The notes beneath the pieces are model-generated. The model saw only the letters and a list, made by a program, of their open reading frames with translations. It was not told where the DNA came from and did no database searches. 64,000 nt of DNA, from NCBI GenBank assembly GCA_017577895.1, contig PKQY01000003.1, positions 1-64,000 on the forward strand, given 5' to 3'. Within the stretch, counting starts at the first letter, position 1. Each line of letters begins with the position of its first letter. Source of the DNA: Bacillota bacterium (lineage in GTDB: Bacteria; Bacillota; Bacilli; ZCTH02-B2). Made by a program: the position numbers and the translations under genes. Of this stretch, positions 1 through 8,872 are shown piece after piece.

Positions 1-1113
1 AACCGCTGGTTGAAAGCGCTTTCTGACACGATTCGCTCGTCTCGGCAAGCCGTCTACGTCGTCGCCCTCGTGTCGGTCATCGGCGGGATGATCAGCTACG
101 GCTTCGGCCTCGTGCTGGGATCGCTGTTTGCCATCGAAGTGGCCAAGTCGGGATACCGCCGCAACATCCGGATGCACTACCCGCTGTTGGGAGCGGCCGC
201 CTACTTGTCGTTGATGGTCTGGCACGCCGGTCTGTCCGGTTCGGCCCCGTTGTTGGTCGCCACCGAGGGGCACTTTTTGCAGGACAAAATCGGCATCATT
301 CCGGTGGCCGACACCTTGTTCAGCCCAATGAATTTGTTCGTCATTGCCGCCCAGCTCATTTTCGTGCCCTTGTTCGCCTTGCTCGTGCATCCGAAAAACG
401 AAAAGGAACTGCTGCCCATCGACCGCATCTGGCCGGAAACCGCATGGTCCACTCCGGTCCGCGCGCCACAAGACAACACAAAACCGATGACGCCGGCGGC
501 GCGGCTCGAAAACAGCCGTCTCCTATCACTCGTCATCGCTGTAGGCGGTCTCATTTATTTGGCCTATCATTTCGCCACGAAAGGGTTTGACCTGAACCTC
601 AACGTGCTGAACGCCTTGTTTTTGTTCGTGGGCATCCTCCTTCACGGCACGCCGATGAATTACGTCCGTTCCATCGCCGAGGGGACGAAAGGCGTCAGCG
701 GCGTCATCCTGCAATTTCCGTTTTACGCCGGCATCGCCGGGATGATGGCCGACTCGGGCCTTGTGCAAATCATCGCCAACTGGTTCGTACAAATTTCCAA
801 CGCCGTCACCTATCCGCTGTTTACGTTTATCAGTGCGTCTATCGTCAATTTCTTCATCCCTTCGGGCGGCGGGCAATGGGCCGTGCAAGGGCCGGTTATG
901 ATCGAAGCGGCCGCCGCGTTGGGCGTGTCGTACGAAAAAACCATCATGACATTGGCGTACGGCGATCAGCTGACGAACATGATGCAGCCGTTTTGGGCTT
1001 TGGCGCTGTTGGGCATCACCCGCCTGAAAGCATCCCAGATCATCGGCTATTCGACCGCCATCATGCTGTTGTCGACATGGATATATGTCGTCGCGTCCTT
1101 CTTGCCCGCCTAG
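1..1113 (+). CDS. atoE: Short-chain fatty acid transporter, AtoE family (5' end missing)
   Basis: Integral membrane carrier of the SCFA_trans/AtoE family, which takes up short-chain fatty acids such as acetoacetate or butyrate. The reading frame is open from base 1, so the N-terminal part lies outside the window; about 370 codons remain of a protein that is usually near 440 residues. Long hydrophobic segments run throughout. The C-terminal half holds the conserved PSGGGQWAVQGP stretch and the later GDQLTNMMQPFWAL stretch typical of the family. Its stop codon overlaps the stop of the convergent glutaminase gene on a CTAG tetramer. Substrate is inferred from the family only. Confidence 0.9.
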   Translation, partial: NRWLKALSDTIRSSRQAVYVVALVSVIGGMISYGFGLVLGSLFAIEVAKSGYRRNIRMHYPLLGAAAYLSLMVWHAGLSGSAPLLVATEGHFLQDKIGIIPVADTLFSPMNLFVIAAQLIFVPLFALLVHPKNEKELLPIDRIWPETAWSTPVRAPQDNTKPMTPAARLENSRLLSLVIAVGGLIYLAYHFATKGFDLNLNVLNALFLFVGILLHGTPMNYVRSIAEGTKGVSGVILQFPFYAGIAGMMADSGLVQIIANWFVQISNAVTYPLFTFISASIVNFFIPSGGGQWAVQGPVMIEAAAALGVSYEKTIMTLAYGDQLTNMMQPFWALALLGITRLKASQIIGYSTAIMLLSTWIYVVASFLPA

Positions 1114-2120
1114 GGTTTCACGCCCGATTCAAACAGGCTCCATCCCCACTGGTTGACGCACTCCGACAACAGCTGAACGCCGGCTATGCTGGTTCCTTTT
1201 TCATCCAGCGCCGGCCCGAAAATGCCGATACCGTACTTGCCCGGCACAAAGGCCAAAATGCCGCCGGAGACGCCGCTTTTGGCCGGTATGCCCACCCGGA
1301 CGGCAAATTGTCCCGAAGCGTCATACATGCCGCATGTCACCATCAACGCCGTCAGCACGCGGACAATGGGGCGCGGTATCACCGGTTTGCTCAATCCCCA
1401 GACGGTTCCGCCATTGGCCAGGCAAGTGGCCATATACGCCAAGTCGCGGCAAGACACTTCGATGGCACACTGCATCGCATACAAGTCCAAGGCTTCTTCC
1501 GCATCGGTCAAAAGACATCCCTGCTCTTGCAGCAAGTAGGCGATGGCCCGATTGCGGAGGTTCTTTTTTTCCGATAAGTATACGTGTTCATTGACGCGGA
1601 CGGTCGGATTGCCGCTGATGACCCGGATGAGGCGAAGCAGGCGGTGCAGTTTTTCTTGGGGGGTTTCACCGTTCATGAGGGAACTGACGAGAATGGCCCC
1701 GCTGTCGATCAGCGGATTGGCCGGCTTTCGCCGGGCCTCCCGCGGCATCCGCGGCCATGCCGATGGCGAAACGGGCGGCAACTCGTCCACCGGTCCGCCG
1801 GACGGCTCCATCCCGACATGTCGAAACAATTCCTCCACGCCCTGGTCCATCAACGCCTGGGCGAGGGCAAACACTTTGGCGATGCTTTGCAACGGAAAAC
1901 GCACCTGGACATCGCCGACGGCGATTTCTTTGCCGCTGGCGCTGACGATGGTCATCCCCAGCCATTGGGGATTCACTTTTTTCAGCCCTGGGATGTCGTC
2001 TGGCACGTGTCCTTGGCAGGCGTACGGACGCGCCTTTTCCAACAAGTACGGCAACTGTTGCTGCAACTTGTCCATGACTGTAAAATCATTTTTGTGGCGC
2101 GTCGGTATGCGTGTGCTCAA
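1110..2120 (-). CDS. glsA: Glutaminase A
   Basis: Hydrolyses glutamine to glutamate and ammonia; serine beta-lactamase-like fold, cytosolic. The catalytic SxxK appears as QSIAK, followed by family blocks NPLIDSGAI and, near the C-terminus, KSGVSGGILAFVPGKYG. The usual length is about 305-310 residues. The ORF can extend to an ATG at 2162, but a better ribosome binding site (GAAGGGG) lies five bases before the TTG at 2120, so that start was preferred; an internal ATG just before DKLQQQL is also possible. The gene is monocistronic and convergent with the transporter. Confidence 0.9.
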   Translation of the reverse strand: MSTRIPTRHKNDFTVMDKLQQQLPYLLEKARPYACQGHVPDDIPGLKKVNPQWLGMTIVSASGKEIAVGDVQVRFPLQSIAKVFALAQALMDQGVEELFRHVGMEPSGGPVDELPPVSPSAWPRMPREARRKPANPLIDSGAILVSSLMNGETPQEKLHRLLRLIRVISGNPTVRVNEHVYLSEKKNLRNRAIAYLLQEQGCLLTDAEEALDLYAMQCAIEVSCRDLAYMATCLANGGTVWGLSKPVIPRPIVRVLTALMVTCGMYDASGQFAVRVGIPAKSGVSGGILAFVPGKYGIGIFGPALDEKGTSIAGVQLLSECVNQWGWSLFESGVKP

Positions 2121-2337
2121 GGCGACCCCTTCTTTCTGCATCTCCCTTTGTTCCATTAGCATGTCCAGTTATGGTACGGTTAACCGAGTCCGGGCCAAAC
2201 CCGAAGGCTCGGCCGGAAATGATTGTCGCCGCCGACAGTCGAATGTATCTTTATCTGTAGGGCCTTATCCGTAGGGCCGCCATAAGCCTCACCGCCAAAC
2301 GTTCCCATCATGGACGGACACTGGAAGGAGGAAGAAC

Positions 2338-2712
2338 ATGAGCGACATGATCGTCACCATTGACGGCGATGTCAATTATCCCATTACGCTGGATCCGACG
2401 GTGTGGATTTTTGACAAACGGAAATTTCCCATTCAAGTCGTGTTTCCGCAAATTGAAGAGGAAGGCCAATGCATCCACTTGAATCCGTTTTTGCACAACG
2501 CCGAACCGATGCGGGGAACGAGCAAAGTAATTTGCGTATTGAAAGACGGCGAGCAGGTGACCATCAGTCTGGAACAAGCCAATGCGGCCATTTTGCGCTT
2601 TTCCCGCAACCAGAAAGCGTTGAAAGAAGATGGCCCCATCTGGCTGTATTTGGCCGACGGCAGCAACGTGGACAACCCCATCCGCAACATCCGGAAGTTT
2701 GAAGTCAAGTGA
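2338..2712 (+). CDS. Conserved hypothetical protein, Bacillales type
   Basis: A 124-residue soluble protein starting at ATG behind a strong GGAAGGAGGAAG ribosome binding site. The N-terminus (IVTIDGDVNYPITLDP, then VWIFDKRK) recalls a family of uncharacterised short proteins known from Geobacillus and relatives; this is recollection of a pattern, not an alignment. No catalytic motif, signal peptide or membrane segment is visible. The last 8 bases overlap the 3' end of the convergent rhomboid gene. Function unknown. Confidence 0.8.
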   Translation: MSDMIVTIDGDVNYPITLDPTVWIFDKRKFPIQVVFPQIEEEGQCIHLNPFLHNAEPMRGTSKVICVLKDGEQVTISLEQANAAILRFSRNQKALKEDGPIWLYLADGSNVDNPIRNIRKFEVK

Positions 2713-3967
2713 TGTTCATCCACGAAAACCCCCGCTGATAAAGCCACGCGAAGAGCAACACATAGACGACCAAGGTTCCCAAGCGCACCAGCCAGCCGGT
2801 TTTCACCCGGGGCAAACCGAAGAAAACCGACGCCAAATAGCCGCCCACCAAGCCCCCGAGGTGGGCGTAGTTGTCCACACCCGACGACACGAACCCGAAC
2901 ACCAAGTTAATGCCCAAAATGGTCAAAATTTCCATGCCGATGGTCTGAAAAAACAAATCCCGGTACGTTTGCCCGAAATACAACAGGGCACCGAACAGAC
3001 CGAAAATGGCACTGGACGCGCCGGCCGACAGATGGGGCGAAAAGGCGAAACTGGCCGCCACGCCGAAGGCGCCGGCGGCAAAATAAATGAACAAAAACCG
3101 GCCGACGCCGTAGATGCGCTCGGTCAACGGCCCCAAAAAATACAAGGCAAAACTGTTGAACATCAAATGCGCCAAACCGATGTGAATAAACACCGGGGTA
3201 ATGAAGCGCCACCACTCCCCGGCCCAGATGGCCGGATGATACTTGGCGCCGTAGCGAATCAAGTTGTCCGGATTCGTCGTCCCGCCGGTCAGCGTCATGA
3301 GCAAAAACACAAAGAGGTTCACACCCAACAGCACGAAGGTCCAAAAGGGCCGCCCCCGGGAAAACACCGCCTGCATGTGGGCCTCTTGCCGTTCCAACGC
3401 GCGGCGGATGTCCGCTTTCCACGCCTCCACCACGCCGTCCACCGTCATGGCCAGCACTTCCGACGCCAGCTTTTCCAAATGCAGCACCGGTTTGTCCCCC
3501 GAGCCGATCAGGCGCCGATAGGGCACATCCACGGCCCAATGGTTCACGGTGATCTTCCGGTCTTGGAACCCGCCCGCCGCGATCAGCTGTTCCATTTCAG
3601 GGATCAACGGATACGGAAACAGCAGGATGTTTTGCACGTCCAGCCGCCGGGCCACGACCCGCTGCTGGAAGTGCAACGCCAATCCCCGCAGCCGCTCCAA
3701 GTCTTCGTGCAGCTGTCTCGGCCACGCAAAATCCGCCACCGCCAGGCGCACGAGTTGGAATTTCCGTCCCTGATTCCGGACGAAAAACAGCTCCGTCGGC
3801 TCGTCCTCCGCCCCGAACTCTTCCCACAGCCCCGAAGGCAATTTTTCATAAAACGTCTCCCCCGGCTCAAACAAATCCACCAGCCGGTAATGACGTTCCG
3901 TCACCAGATGATGCGCCAGGCGCCACATCATTTGCCGCGCCCGTTGCTGCGCCAACCATGGTTCCAA
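2705..3967 (-). CDS. Rhomboid-family intramembrane serine protease
   Basis: Membrane protease that cuts transmembrane substrates. About 220 N-terminal residues form a soluble cytoplasmic domain like that of B. subtilis YqgP/GluP; the rhomboid domain then starts near residue 225. The catalytic serine is in GASSAIFG (about Ser318) and the catalytic histidine in NYAHLGG (about His369), so the dyad is complete. YqgP is near 507 residues and carries C-terminal TPR repeats; this protein ends at 420, soon after the last membrane helix, so the TPR part is absent. Start ATG chosen from the ORF limit; the exact start is less certain than the family. Confidence 0.88.
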   Translation of the reverse strand: MEPWLAQQRARQMMWRLAHHLVTERHYRLVDLFEPGETFYEKLPSGLWEEFGAEDEPTELFFVRNQGRKFQLVRLAVADFAWPRQLHEDLERLRGLALHFQQRVVARRLDVQNILLFPYPLIPEMEQLIAAGGFQDRKITVNHWAVDVPYRRLIGSGDKPVLHLEKLASEVLAMTVDGVVEAWKADIRRALERQEAHMQAVFSRGRPFWTFVLLGVNLFVFLLMTLTGGTTNPDNLIRYGAKYHPAIWAGEWWRFITPVFIHIGLAHLMFNSFALYFLGPLTERIYGVGRFLFIYFAAGAFGVAASFAFSPHLSAGASSAIFGLFGALLYFGQTYRDLFFQTIGMEILTILGINLVFGFVSSGVDNYAHLGGLVGGYLASVFFGLPRVKTGWLVRLGTLVVYVLLFAWLYQRGFSWMNIT

Positions 3968-4037
3968 ACCCGTTCACTCCCCACCGCCTCAATCTCTTCC
4001 CATGTTACCAAAAAGCGGTGAACAGAAAAACGGGGCG

Positions 4038-5066
4038 TTATGGCGATTCGTTGGACACCGGCACGGTTCCCTGGAGATACTCATCCAAGGTCAAACCGGA
4101 TTGGACCAGCGTTTGAGCCAACGACTTGCCCACGTAGCGCAAGTGCCACGGTTCGTACTTGTATCCGGTAATGGCTTCCTTGCCTTTCGGATAACGGATG
4201 ATAAATCCGTATTCGTGGGCATGTTTCTCCAGCCAGCGGGCTTCTTCCGTCCCGGCAAAACAGTCCTGCGCGGCACACCGGCCGTCGATGCCGCTGACGT
4301 CCATGGCCAGTCCCGTCTGGTGCTCGCTGTGCCCCGGCATGGCGCTGATGCGGCGGGCTTCCGCCTCGCCCCGCGTTTTGACGTAATATTCAAAGAGCCA
4401 CTTTTGCGTGTCGTGGGAACGGAATCCCGACACACCGGCCAAATGAATGCCGTCGGCCTTGGCAGCGGCAAACAAGGCCTCCAGCGCCTCAGCCGCTTCT
4501 TTCCTTAACAGCCGTTTTTCGCTCTTTTCTTGGAAAATAAACGGCACGTTGGGCTCCACCAGATCCGCCGGACGGTAGTTGTCGGGCAAACGGTACGTTT
4601 TGTTCACCAATACCGTCACCTCGTGGGGATTGGCCACCACTTTCACCGCCCCCGAATCTTCTTGGTGCGTCTGCGGCGAACGTCCCTTGGGCGGTTTCTC
4701 GGTGTTCCGGTTCGATTGCCCGCTGTCGGCCGCCGTATTTCCACTTCCTTTCGCCTTCAACCCGTCGGATGTCTCCGGTTTTACCGGTGACGACGGCTCC
4801 TTGGCATCCATTGGGGGTTCTTCGGATGATGTTATGGACTGCTCCGGCGCCGATGGTTCGACATCGGGAACCCGAGCGTTGCCATCGTCTTCATCGGCGA
4901 GCCGCTCACCCCCCGTCCCGCCTCCGGTCGTCTCGTTTGATGCTCCTTGATCGCCGGGATTCGTCGGCGTACCGCCGCAGCCGGTCATGAACAGCCATAA
5001 CGACAACATGAGTCCCGTCAACGACACGAACCGCACGACAACATTCCGATTCCACGAGATCTTCAA
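4038..5066 (-). CDS. VanY-type D-alanyl-D-alanine carboxypeptidase, lipoprotein
   Basis: Zinc peptidase that trims the terminal D-Ala from peptidoglycan stems, anchored outside the membrane. The N-terminus is a lipoprotein signal ending in FMTGC (Cys30). Residues 31-150 are a low-complexity Ser/Pro/Glu-rich linker. The VanY domain carries the zinc motif SEHQTGLAMD (His249, Asp256) and EPWHLRYVG (His308), plus the SGFRS motif upstream. All metal ligands are present, so activity is likely. It is monocistronic, with its start near 5066 and a preceding terminator that isolates it from the thiolase operon. Confidence 0.9.
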   Translation of the reverse strand: MKISWNRNVVVRFVSLTGLMLSLWLFMTGCGGTPTNPGDQGASNETTGGGTGGERLADEDDGNARVPDVEPSAPEQSITSSEEPPMDAKEPSSPVKPETSDGLKAKGSGNTAADSGQSNRNTEKPPKGRSPQTHQEDSGAVKVVANPHEVTVLVNKTYRLPDNYRPADLVEPNVPFIFQEKSEKRLLRKEAAEALEALFAAAKADGIHLAGVSGFRSHDTQKWLFEYYVKTRGEAEARRISAMPGHSEHQTGLAMDVSGIDGRCAAQDCFAGTEEARWLEKHAHEYGFIIRYPKGKEAITGYKYEPWHLRYVGKSLAQTLVQSGLTLDEYLQGTVPVSNESP

Positions 5067-5130
5067 CTCGCTCGACCCTCCCTGTCATTCGTTGTGATCA
5101 TAATCGAGATCCTCGGCGGTTTCAACGGGC

Positions 5131-5170
5131 ACAAAAAAAGCTCCTCTTGGACAGACGTCCAAAAGGAGCC
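5131..5170 (-). terminator. Rho-independent terminator of the thiolase operon
   Basis: Read on the minus strand, GGCTCCTTTTGGAC pairs with GTCCAAGAGGAGCT across a 4-base loop and is followed by seven T. It lies 12 bases after the thiolase stop codon. Confidence 0.88.
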
Positions 5171-5182
5171 ATCGGTTCTGCT

Positions 5183-6370
5183 TTAGCCCAATTCTTTTCC
5201 GACGATGGTCACGGCGCATACCGCCTGCCACGGGAAACCGCCCAAGTTGTGGGTCAAGCCGAGCTTCGGATTGTCGTGCTGCCGTTTGCCGGCTTTGCCG
5301 TGAAACTGCAGCCACAATTCGTACAACATGCGCAAGCCGCTGGCGCCGATGGGATGGCCGAACGACTTCAAGCCGCCATCGGGGTTGACGGGCAACTCTC
5401 CGCCGATGTCAAACACCCCGTTCATCACGTCTCTCCAGCCTTCTCCCCGTTCGCTAAAACCCAGATCTTCGTAGATGACCAGCTCCGTCGGCGTGAAACA
5501 GTCGTGCACTTCCGCCAAGTCAATTTCTTTCCGCGGATTGGTAATCCCCGCCTGTTTGTACGCATCGGCGGCCGCCGCCACGTTTTCCCGGATGGTGGTA
5601 AAGTCGTAATCTTGATGCAGACGGCCGTGGCCGTAACCGGCCACCACCGACAACGCCTTCACATACACCGGATCCGGACGGTACTTTTTCGCATCTTCCG
5701 CCCGCACGATGACCGCCGCCGCCGCGCCGTCGGAGACGCCGGAACAGTCAAACACGCCCAGCGGTGCGGCGATCATGGGCGATTGAATAATTTTTTCCAT
5801 GGGCACTTCTGTCTGATATTGCGCCTTCGGGTTCAACGCCCCGTTGCGGTGATTTTTCCAGGCGATGCGGGCCAACACTTCTTTGCCGGTCTTCGGATCG
5901 AGGCCGTATTTTTTGAAATACGCCGGGGCCAGGAAGGAAAACGCCGCCGGCGCCGTCATGTTGGGCTCGGTGCCGTCGGAGTCGGCACCGCCGACCACCA
6001 ACCCGCTGTAGCCGGAATCTTTCAATTTTTCTACGCCGACGGCCACCACCACGTCATAAGCGCCGGAGGCCACGGCGTAACACGCGTTGCGAAACGCCTC
6101 CGAACCGGTGGCACAATAGTTTTCCACCCGCGTCACCGGCTTGTAGTCCGACTTCATGGGGACGGAAAACGTCAATCCCGAATTTCCCGAAGTCAACGTG
6201 CCGAGCCAGTACGCGTCCACGTCGTCGGGCGCGATCCCGGCGTCGTTCAGCGCCTCATACGTCGCTTCCAACAACAGGTCATCGGCGCTTTTGTCCCAGT
6301 GTTCGCCGAACTTGGTGCAGCCCATGCCGATGATCGCCACCCGGTCCGCAATGCCTTTGGGCATGCCCAT
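5183..6370 (-). CDS. Thiolase family protein (SCP-x-like)
   Basis: A 395-residue thiolase that would cleave or form beta-ketoacyl-CoA. The nucleophilic cysteine is in ENYCATGSEAF (about Cys86), the GHPIGASG histidine is near 339 and the C-terminal cysteine sits in WQAVCAV (about 385), so the catalytic set is present. The N-terminus (VAIIGMGCTKFGEH) and EVHDCFTPTE mark the sterol-carrier-protein-x type rather than the housekeeping acetyl-CoA acetyltransferase. It is the last gene of a three-gene operon, 39 bp after a DUF35 fusion protein. Such thiolases often work with DUF35 partners, which fits a complex here. Confidence 0.9.
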   Translation of the reverse strand: MGMPKGIADRVAIIGMGCTKFGEHWDKSADDLLLEATYEALNDAGIAPDDVDAYWLGTLTSGNSGLTFSVPMKSDYKPVTRVENYCATGSEAFRNACYAVASGAYDVVVAVGVEKLKDSGYSGLVVGGADSDGTEPNMTAPAAFSFLAPAYFKKYGLDPKTGKEVLARIAWKNHRNGALNPKAQYQTEVPMEKIIQSPMIAAPLGVFDCSGVSDGAAAAVIVRAEDAKKYRPDPVYVKALSVVAGYGHGRLHQDYDFTTIRENVAAAADAYKQAGITNPRKEIDLAEVHDCFTPTELVIYEDLGFSERGEGWRDVMNGVFDIGGELPVNPDGGLKSFGHPIGASGLRMLYELWLQFHGKAGKRQHDNPKLGLTHNLGGFPWQAVCAVTIVGKELG

Positions 6371-6409
6371 CCCTCCTTCATTACGTCGCTGCCCTCGCCC
6401 GTTCCTCGT

Positions 6410-7828
6410 TCAACGCTTCATCCGGGCCTTCCAGGCGTAATTGTGCAGGCCTTCCGCTTCGTACAGGCGCCGGAACGTCATCTCCACTTCCATGCCGATG
6501 TCCAGCTGTGAAGGGTCTACGTCGGTCATTTCACAAATGATGCGCCCGCCCCCGTCAAAGTCCACGACGGCAAACACCGTCGGCGGATCGGGGGAAATGG
6601 TCAAATAATCAACCGTGTACGTAGCAATGCGGGCCGTCTTGTCGGCAAAAGGATAATCTTCCATCTGGTCTTTCGTTTTACAGTGGACGCACACCCGCTG
6701 TTTCGGAAACTGCGGCGTCCCGCAAGCCGTGCAGCGGCTGCCCACAAAGGCCAAATTTTGCTGATGATTGCGCCACATGGCAGGCACCGACGGCCGACGA
6801 CGCTGGGGCCGGCGGCCGGCTTCCATGGGCAACAGGTTTTTCCATTTCAAATACGTCGTGTAGTTGGCGATCGCTTTCTTCGACGCCAAATGCCCCTTCA
6901 CCCCCCGGCGGGGCGGCAATGCCGTGATGGCTTCGGTCACTTCAAACAGCAACGCGTCGCATCCTTGACCTTGGGCAACGACCAAAATTCGATCTCCCGG
7001 CCGCGCTTCTTCCAGCGCCGCCGCCAACATGAGCGGCACGCTGGCGGCCCCCGCATTGCCCACGCGATCAAACAGCGGTTCTTGCACTTGCTCGGGTTGC
7101 AACCCCATCATCTTCACGGCGGCGGCATGGGTCCGGGCGTTGGGCGCATACAACACCACCTTGGCCAGTTGGTCGGGCCTGACGCCGGATTTGGCCAACA
7201 CGCCGCTGACTGCCGCCTTCACTTGCGGAAAGTACCCTTCCTGCAACGCGAACCGTTCTTCCCAGGCGCGCACGGTCCGTTCACCCGCACTGCGCCATTG
7301 GTCGATCAAGTCGGCGGCCACGCTGTGGGCAGCCACCAGCTGAGCAATGACGTCCTCTTCCCCGAGGACAAAAGCCGCCGCCGCATCCCCCAGTTCTTTT
7401 TCAAAACTGCCCTGGACCCCGCCGAGCCGGCAATCGGCGGCGGCCACCAACACGGGGGCCCGCTGTACCTGCACCGTCTCCAAACCGTTCAGGAGCGCCG
7501 TCGTGCCGGCCCTGAGCGAATCGGTAAAATCCGCCGTCCGCAACGCCTCGCGGCAATTCAAGGCCGCGGCCACTGTCGTGGCCGACTGTTTTTCCGCGTA
7601 TGGCGCCGTCGTGGTGGCCAAATAGACGGCTGCAAGACGCTCAGCCGACAAGCCGGTCAGTGCATCCAAGGCGGCGGCCACCGCCATGGAAATGCTGTCC
7701 TCGTCGTGGTTGGCCACCGCCTTCTCCCCTTTGCCGCCCGGTTCCCCAAACGCTTCCGCGATGGTGCGGCGGGACAGGCGGTGAAAGGGGATGTACGCCC
7801 CGTAACTGACAATTCCAGCCATGTTCAC
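6410..7828 (-). CDS. HMG-CoA synthase-like protein fused to a DUF35 zinc-ribbon/OB-fold domain
   Basis: Residues 1 to about 320 have the thiolase fold of 3-hydroxy-3-methylglutaryl-CoA synthases; the C-terminal part is a DUF35 domain with a rubredoxin-like zinc ribbon (Cys366, 369, 380, 383) followed by an OB fold. DUF35 proteins bridge thiolases and HMG-CoA synthases in archaea. By-eye alignment puts Leu105 (SLRAGTTAL) where the catalytic Cys is expected and YAPN where HxPN is expected, so both Cys and His seem lost. It lies 9 bp after the SDR gene and 39 bp before the thiolase. A scaffold or CoA-binding role is likelier than HMG-CoA synthesis. Confidence 0.85.
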   Translation of the reverse strand: MNMAGIVSYGAYIPFHRLSRRTIAEAFGEPGGKGEKAVANHDEDSISMAVAAALDALTGLSAERLAAVYLATTTAPYAEKQSATTVAAALNCREALRTADFTDSLRAGTTALLNGLETVQVQRAPVLVAAADCRLGGVQGSFEKELGDAAAAFVLGEEDVIAQLVAAHSVAADLIDQWRSAGERTVRAWEERFALQEGYFPQVKAAVSGVLAKSGVRPDQLAKVVLYAPNARTHAAAVKMMGLQPEQVQEPLFDRVGNAGAASVPLMLAAALEEARPGDRILVVAQGQGCDALLFEVTEAITALPPRRGVKGHLASKKAIANYTTYLKWKNLLPMEAGRRPQRRRPSVPAMWRNHQQNLAFVGSRCTACGTPQFPKQRVCVHCKTKDQMEDYPFADKTARIATYTVDYLTISPDPPTVFAVVDFDGGGRIICEMTDVDPSQLDIGMEVEMTFRRLYEAEGLHNYAWKARMKR

Positions 7829-7837
7829 GCCCCCTCC

Positions 7838-8656
7838 TTACATATGGGCCCCGCCGTCGACGACCAACACATGGCCGGTGATGTAATCGGCATACGGCGA
7901 AACCAGCATTAAAATGCCGCCCGCCGCGTCTTCCGGCTGCCCGATCCGTTGCAGCGGAATCATCCGGATGGCCACTTCCCGCATGGCCGAAGGAATGCCG
8001 AGGGCGATCTTCCCGTCAATGCTTTCGCCTTTTTCTTTCGGCTGCGTCAACCGCGTATCAATAAAGCCAAAGGCCACGGCGTTGCAGTTGATATGAAAGC
8101 GCCCCCATTCTTTGGCAACCGTTTTCGTCAGCCCGACGACACCCATTTTCGCCGCCGCGTAGTTGGCTTGCCCGGCATTCCCAAACAGGCCCGATACCGA
8201 GCTCACATTGACAATTTTGCGCCGGCGAGGCGGTTGACCTTGCTCGATCTCTTCCTTGGCTTTGTCCCGCATGTACGGCGCCGCCGCCCGGATCATGCGG
8301 AACGGTGCGGTGGTATGTACGTCGATCATGGCATACCACTGCTCGTCGGTCATTTTGTGGATCACGGTATCCCACGTGTAGCCGGCATTGTTGACCAAAA
8401 TGTCGATTTGGCCGAATTCGTCATACGTCTTTTTCATGATCTTCTCAGGAAAATCTTTGTCGGTGACGCTTCCCGGAAACGCCAAGGCCTGGCCGCCCAG
8501 TTCGCGAATTTTTTTCACCGTCTCTTCCGCCGGTCCCGCATCTAAGTCGTTGACGACGACCGTCGCCCCTTCTTTGGCCATCATGATGGCCGCCGCCTGG
8601 CCGACGCCCCGGCCCGCACCGGTAATAATCGCCACTTTTCCTTCCAACATGCCCAT
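7838..8656 (-). CDS. Short-chain dehydrogenase/reductase
   Basis: NAD(P)-dependent oxidoreductase, probably acting on a 3-hydroxyacyl-CoA or related ketone in the thiolase operon. The cofactor motif TGAGRGVG, the NNAG motif, the catalytic serine (NVSSVSGLFG) and YAAAK are all present. A basic insertion (about 18 residues) precedes the serine. The ORF could extend to 8710, but the ATG at 8656 has an 8-base spacing from GAAAGGGG and gives the standard MLEGKVAIITGAGRG start, so it was chosen. First gene of the operon. Confidence 0.9.
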   Translation of the reverse strand: MGMLEGKVAIITGAGRGVGQAAAIMMAKEGATVVVNDLDAGPAEETVKKIRELGGQALAFPGSVTDKDFPEKIMKKTYDEFGQIDILVNNAGYTWDTVIHKMTDEQWYAMIDVHTTAPFRMIRAAAPYMRDKAKEEIEQGQPPRRRKIVNVSSVSGLFGNAGQANYAAAKMGVVGLTKTVAKEWGRFHINCNAVAFGFIDTRLTQPKEKGESIDGKIALGIPSAMREVAIRMIPLQRIGQPEDAAGGILMLVSPYADYITGHVLVVDGGAHM

Positions 8657-8691
8657 GTGAAAAACCCCTTTCGTCCTGAAATGTGTCGCTC

Positions 8692-8709
8692 TGATTGATT
8701 GCTCATTCA
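8692..8709. promoter_or_regulatory. FadR-like operator in the leader of the acyl-CoA operon
   Basis: On the minus strand the site reads TGAATGAGCAATCAATCA: two 7-base arms, TGAATGA and TCAATCA, around 4 bases, with one mismatch from perfect symmetry. This matches the form remembered for B. subtilis FadR boxes (TGAATGA-N4-TCATTCA). It lies 35 bases before the SDR start and downstream of the predicted promoter, so bound repressor would block elongation. The identity of the repressor is inferred. Confidence 0.6.
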
Positions 8710-8750
8710 ATTTTCATAAAAAGGGAAAAACTTTTTCAATGTCTAAATGT

Positions 8751-8779
8751 ATTATACATGAATCGCCGTTTTTTTGCAC
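8751..8779 (-). promoter_or_regulatory. Predicted sigma-A promoter for the SDR/HMGCS-DUF35/thiolase operon
   Basis: A perfect TATAAT (8751-8756 read on the minus strand) stands in an AT-rich stretch; the -35 (GTGCAA at 17-bp spacing, or TTGTGC at 19) is poor. Transcription would start near 8744, giving an 85-90 base leader that contains the FadR-like box. Confidence 0.45.
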
Positions 8780-8872
8780 AAAAAAATTTTCGTTATCGGA
8801 CTAATGCGATGACTTCGTTAAAATTTCTGTCTTTTGTGCGAAAGCGGAACCCGCTGTATCGGCCCCCTCCCA

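Noticed and set aside
5147..6511. 454-codon plus-strand frame
   Set aside because: Mirror of the thiolase gene, no recognisable domain.
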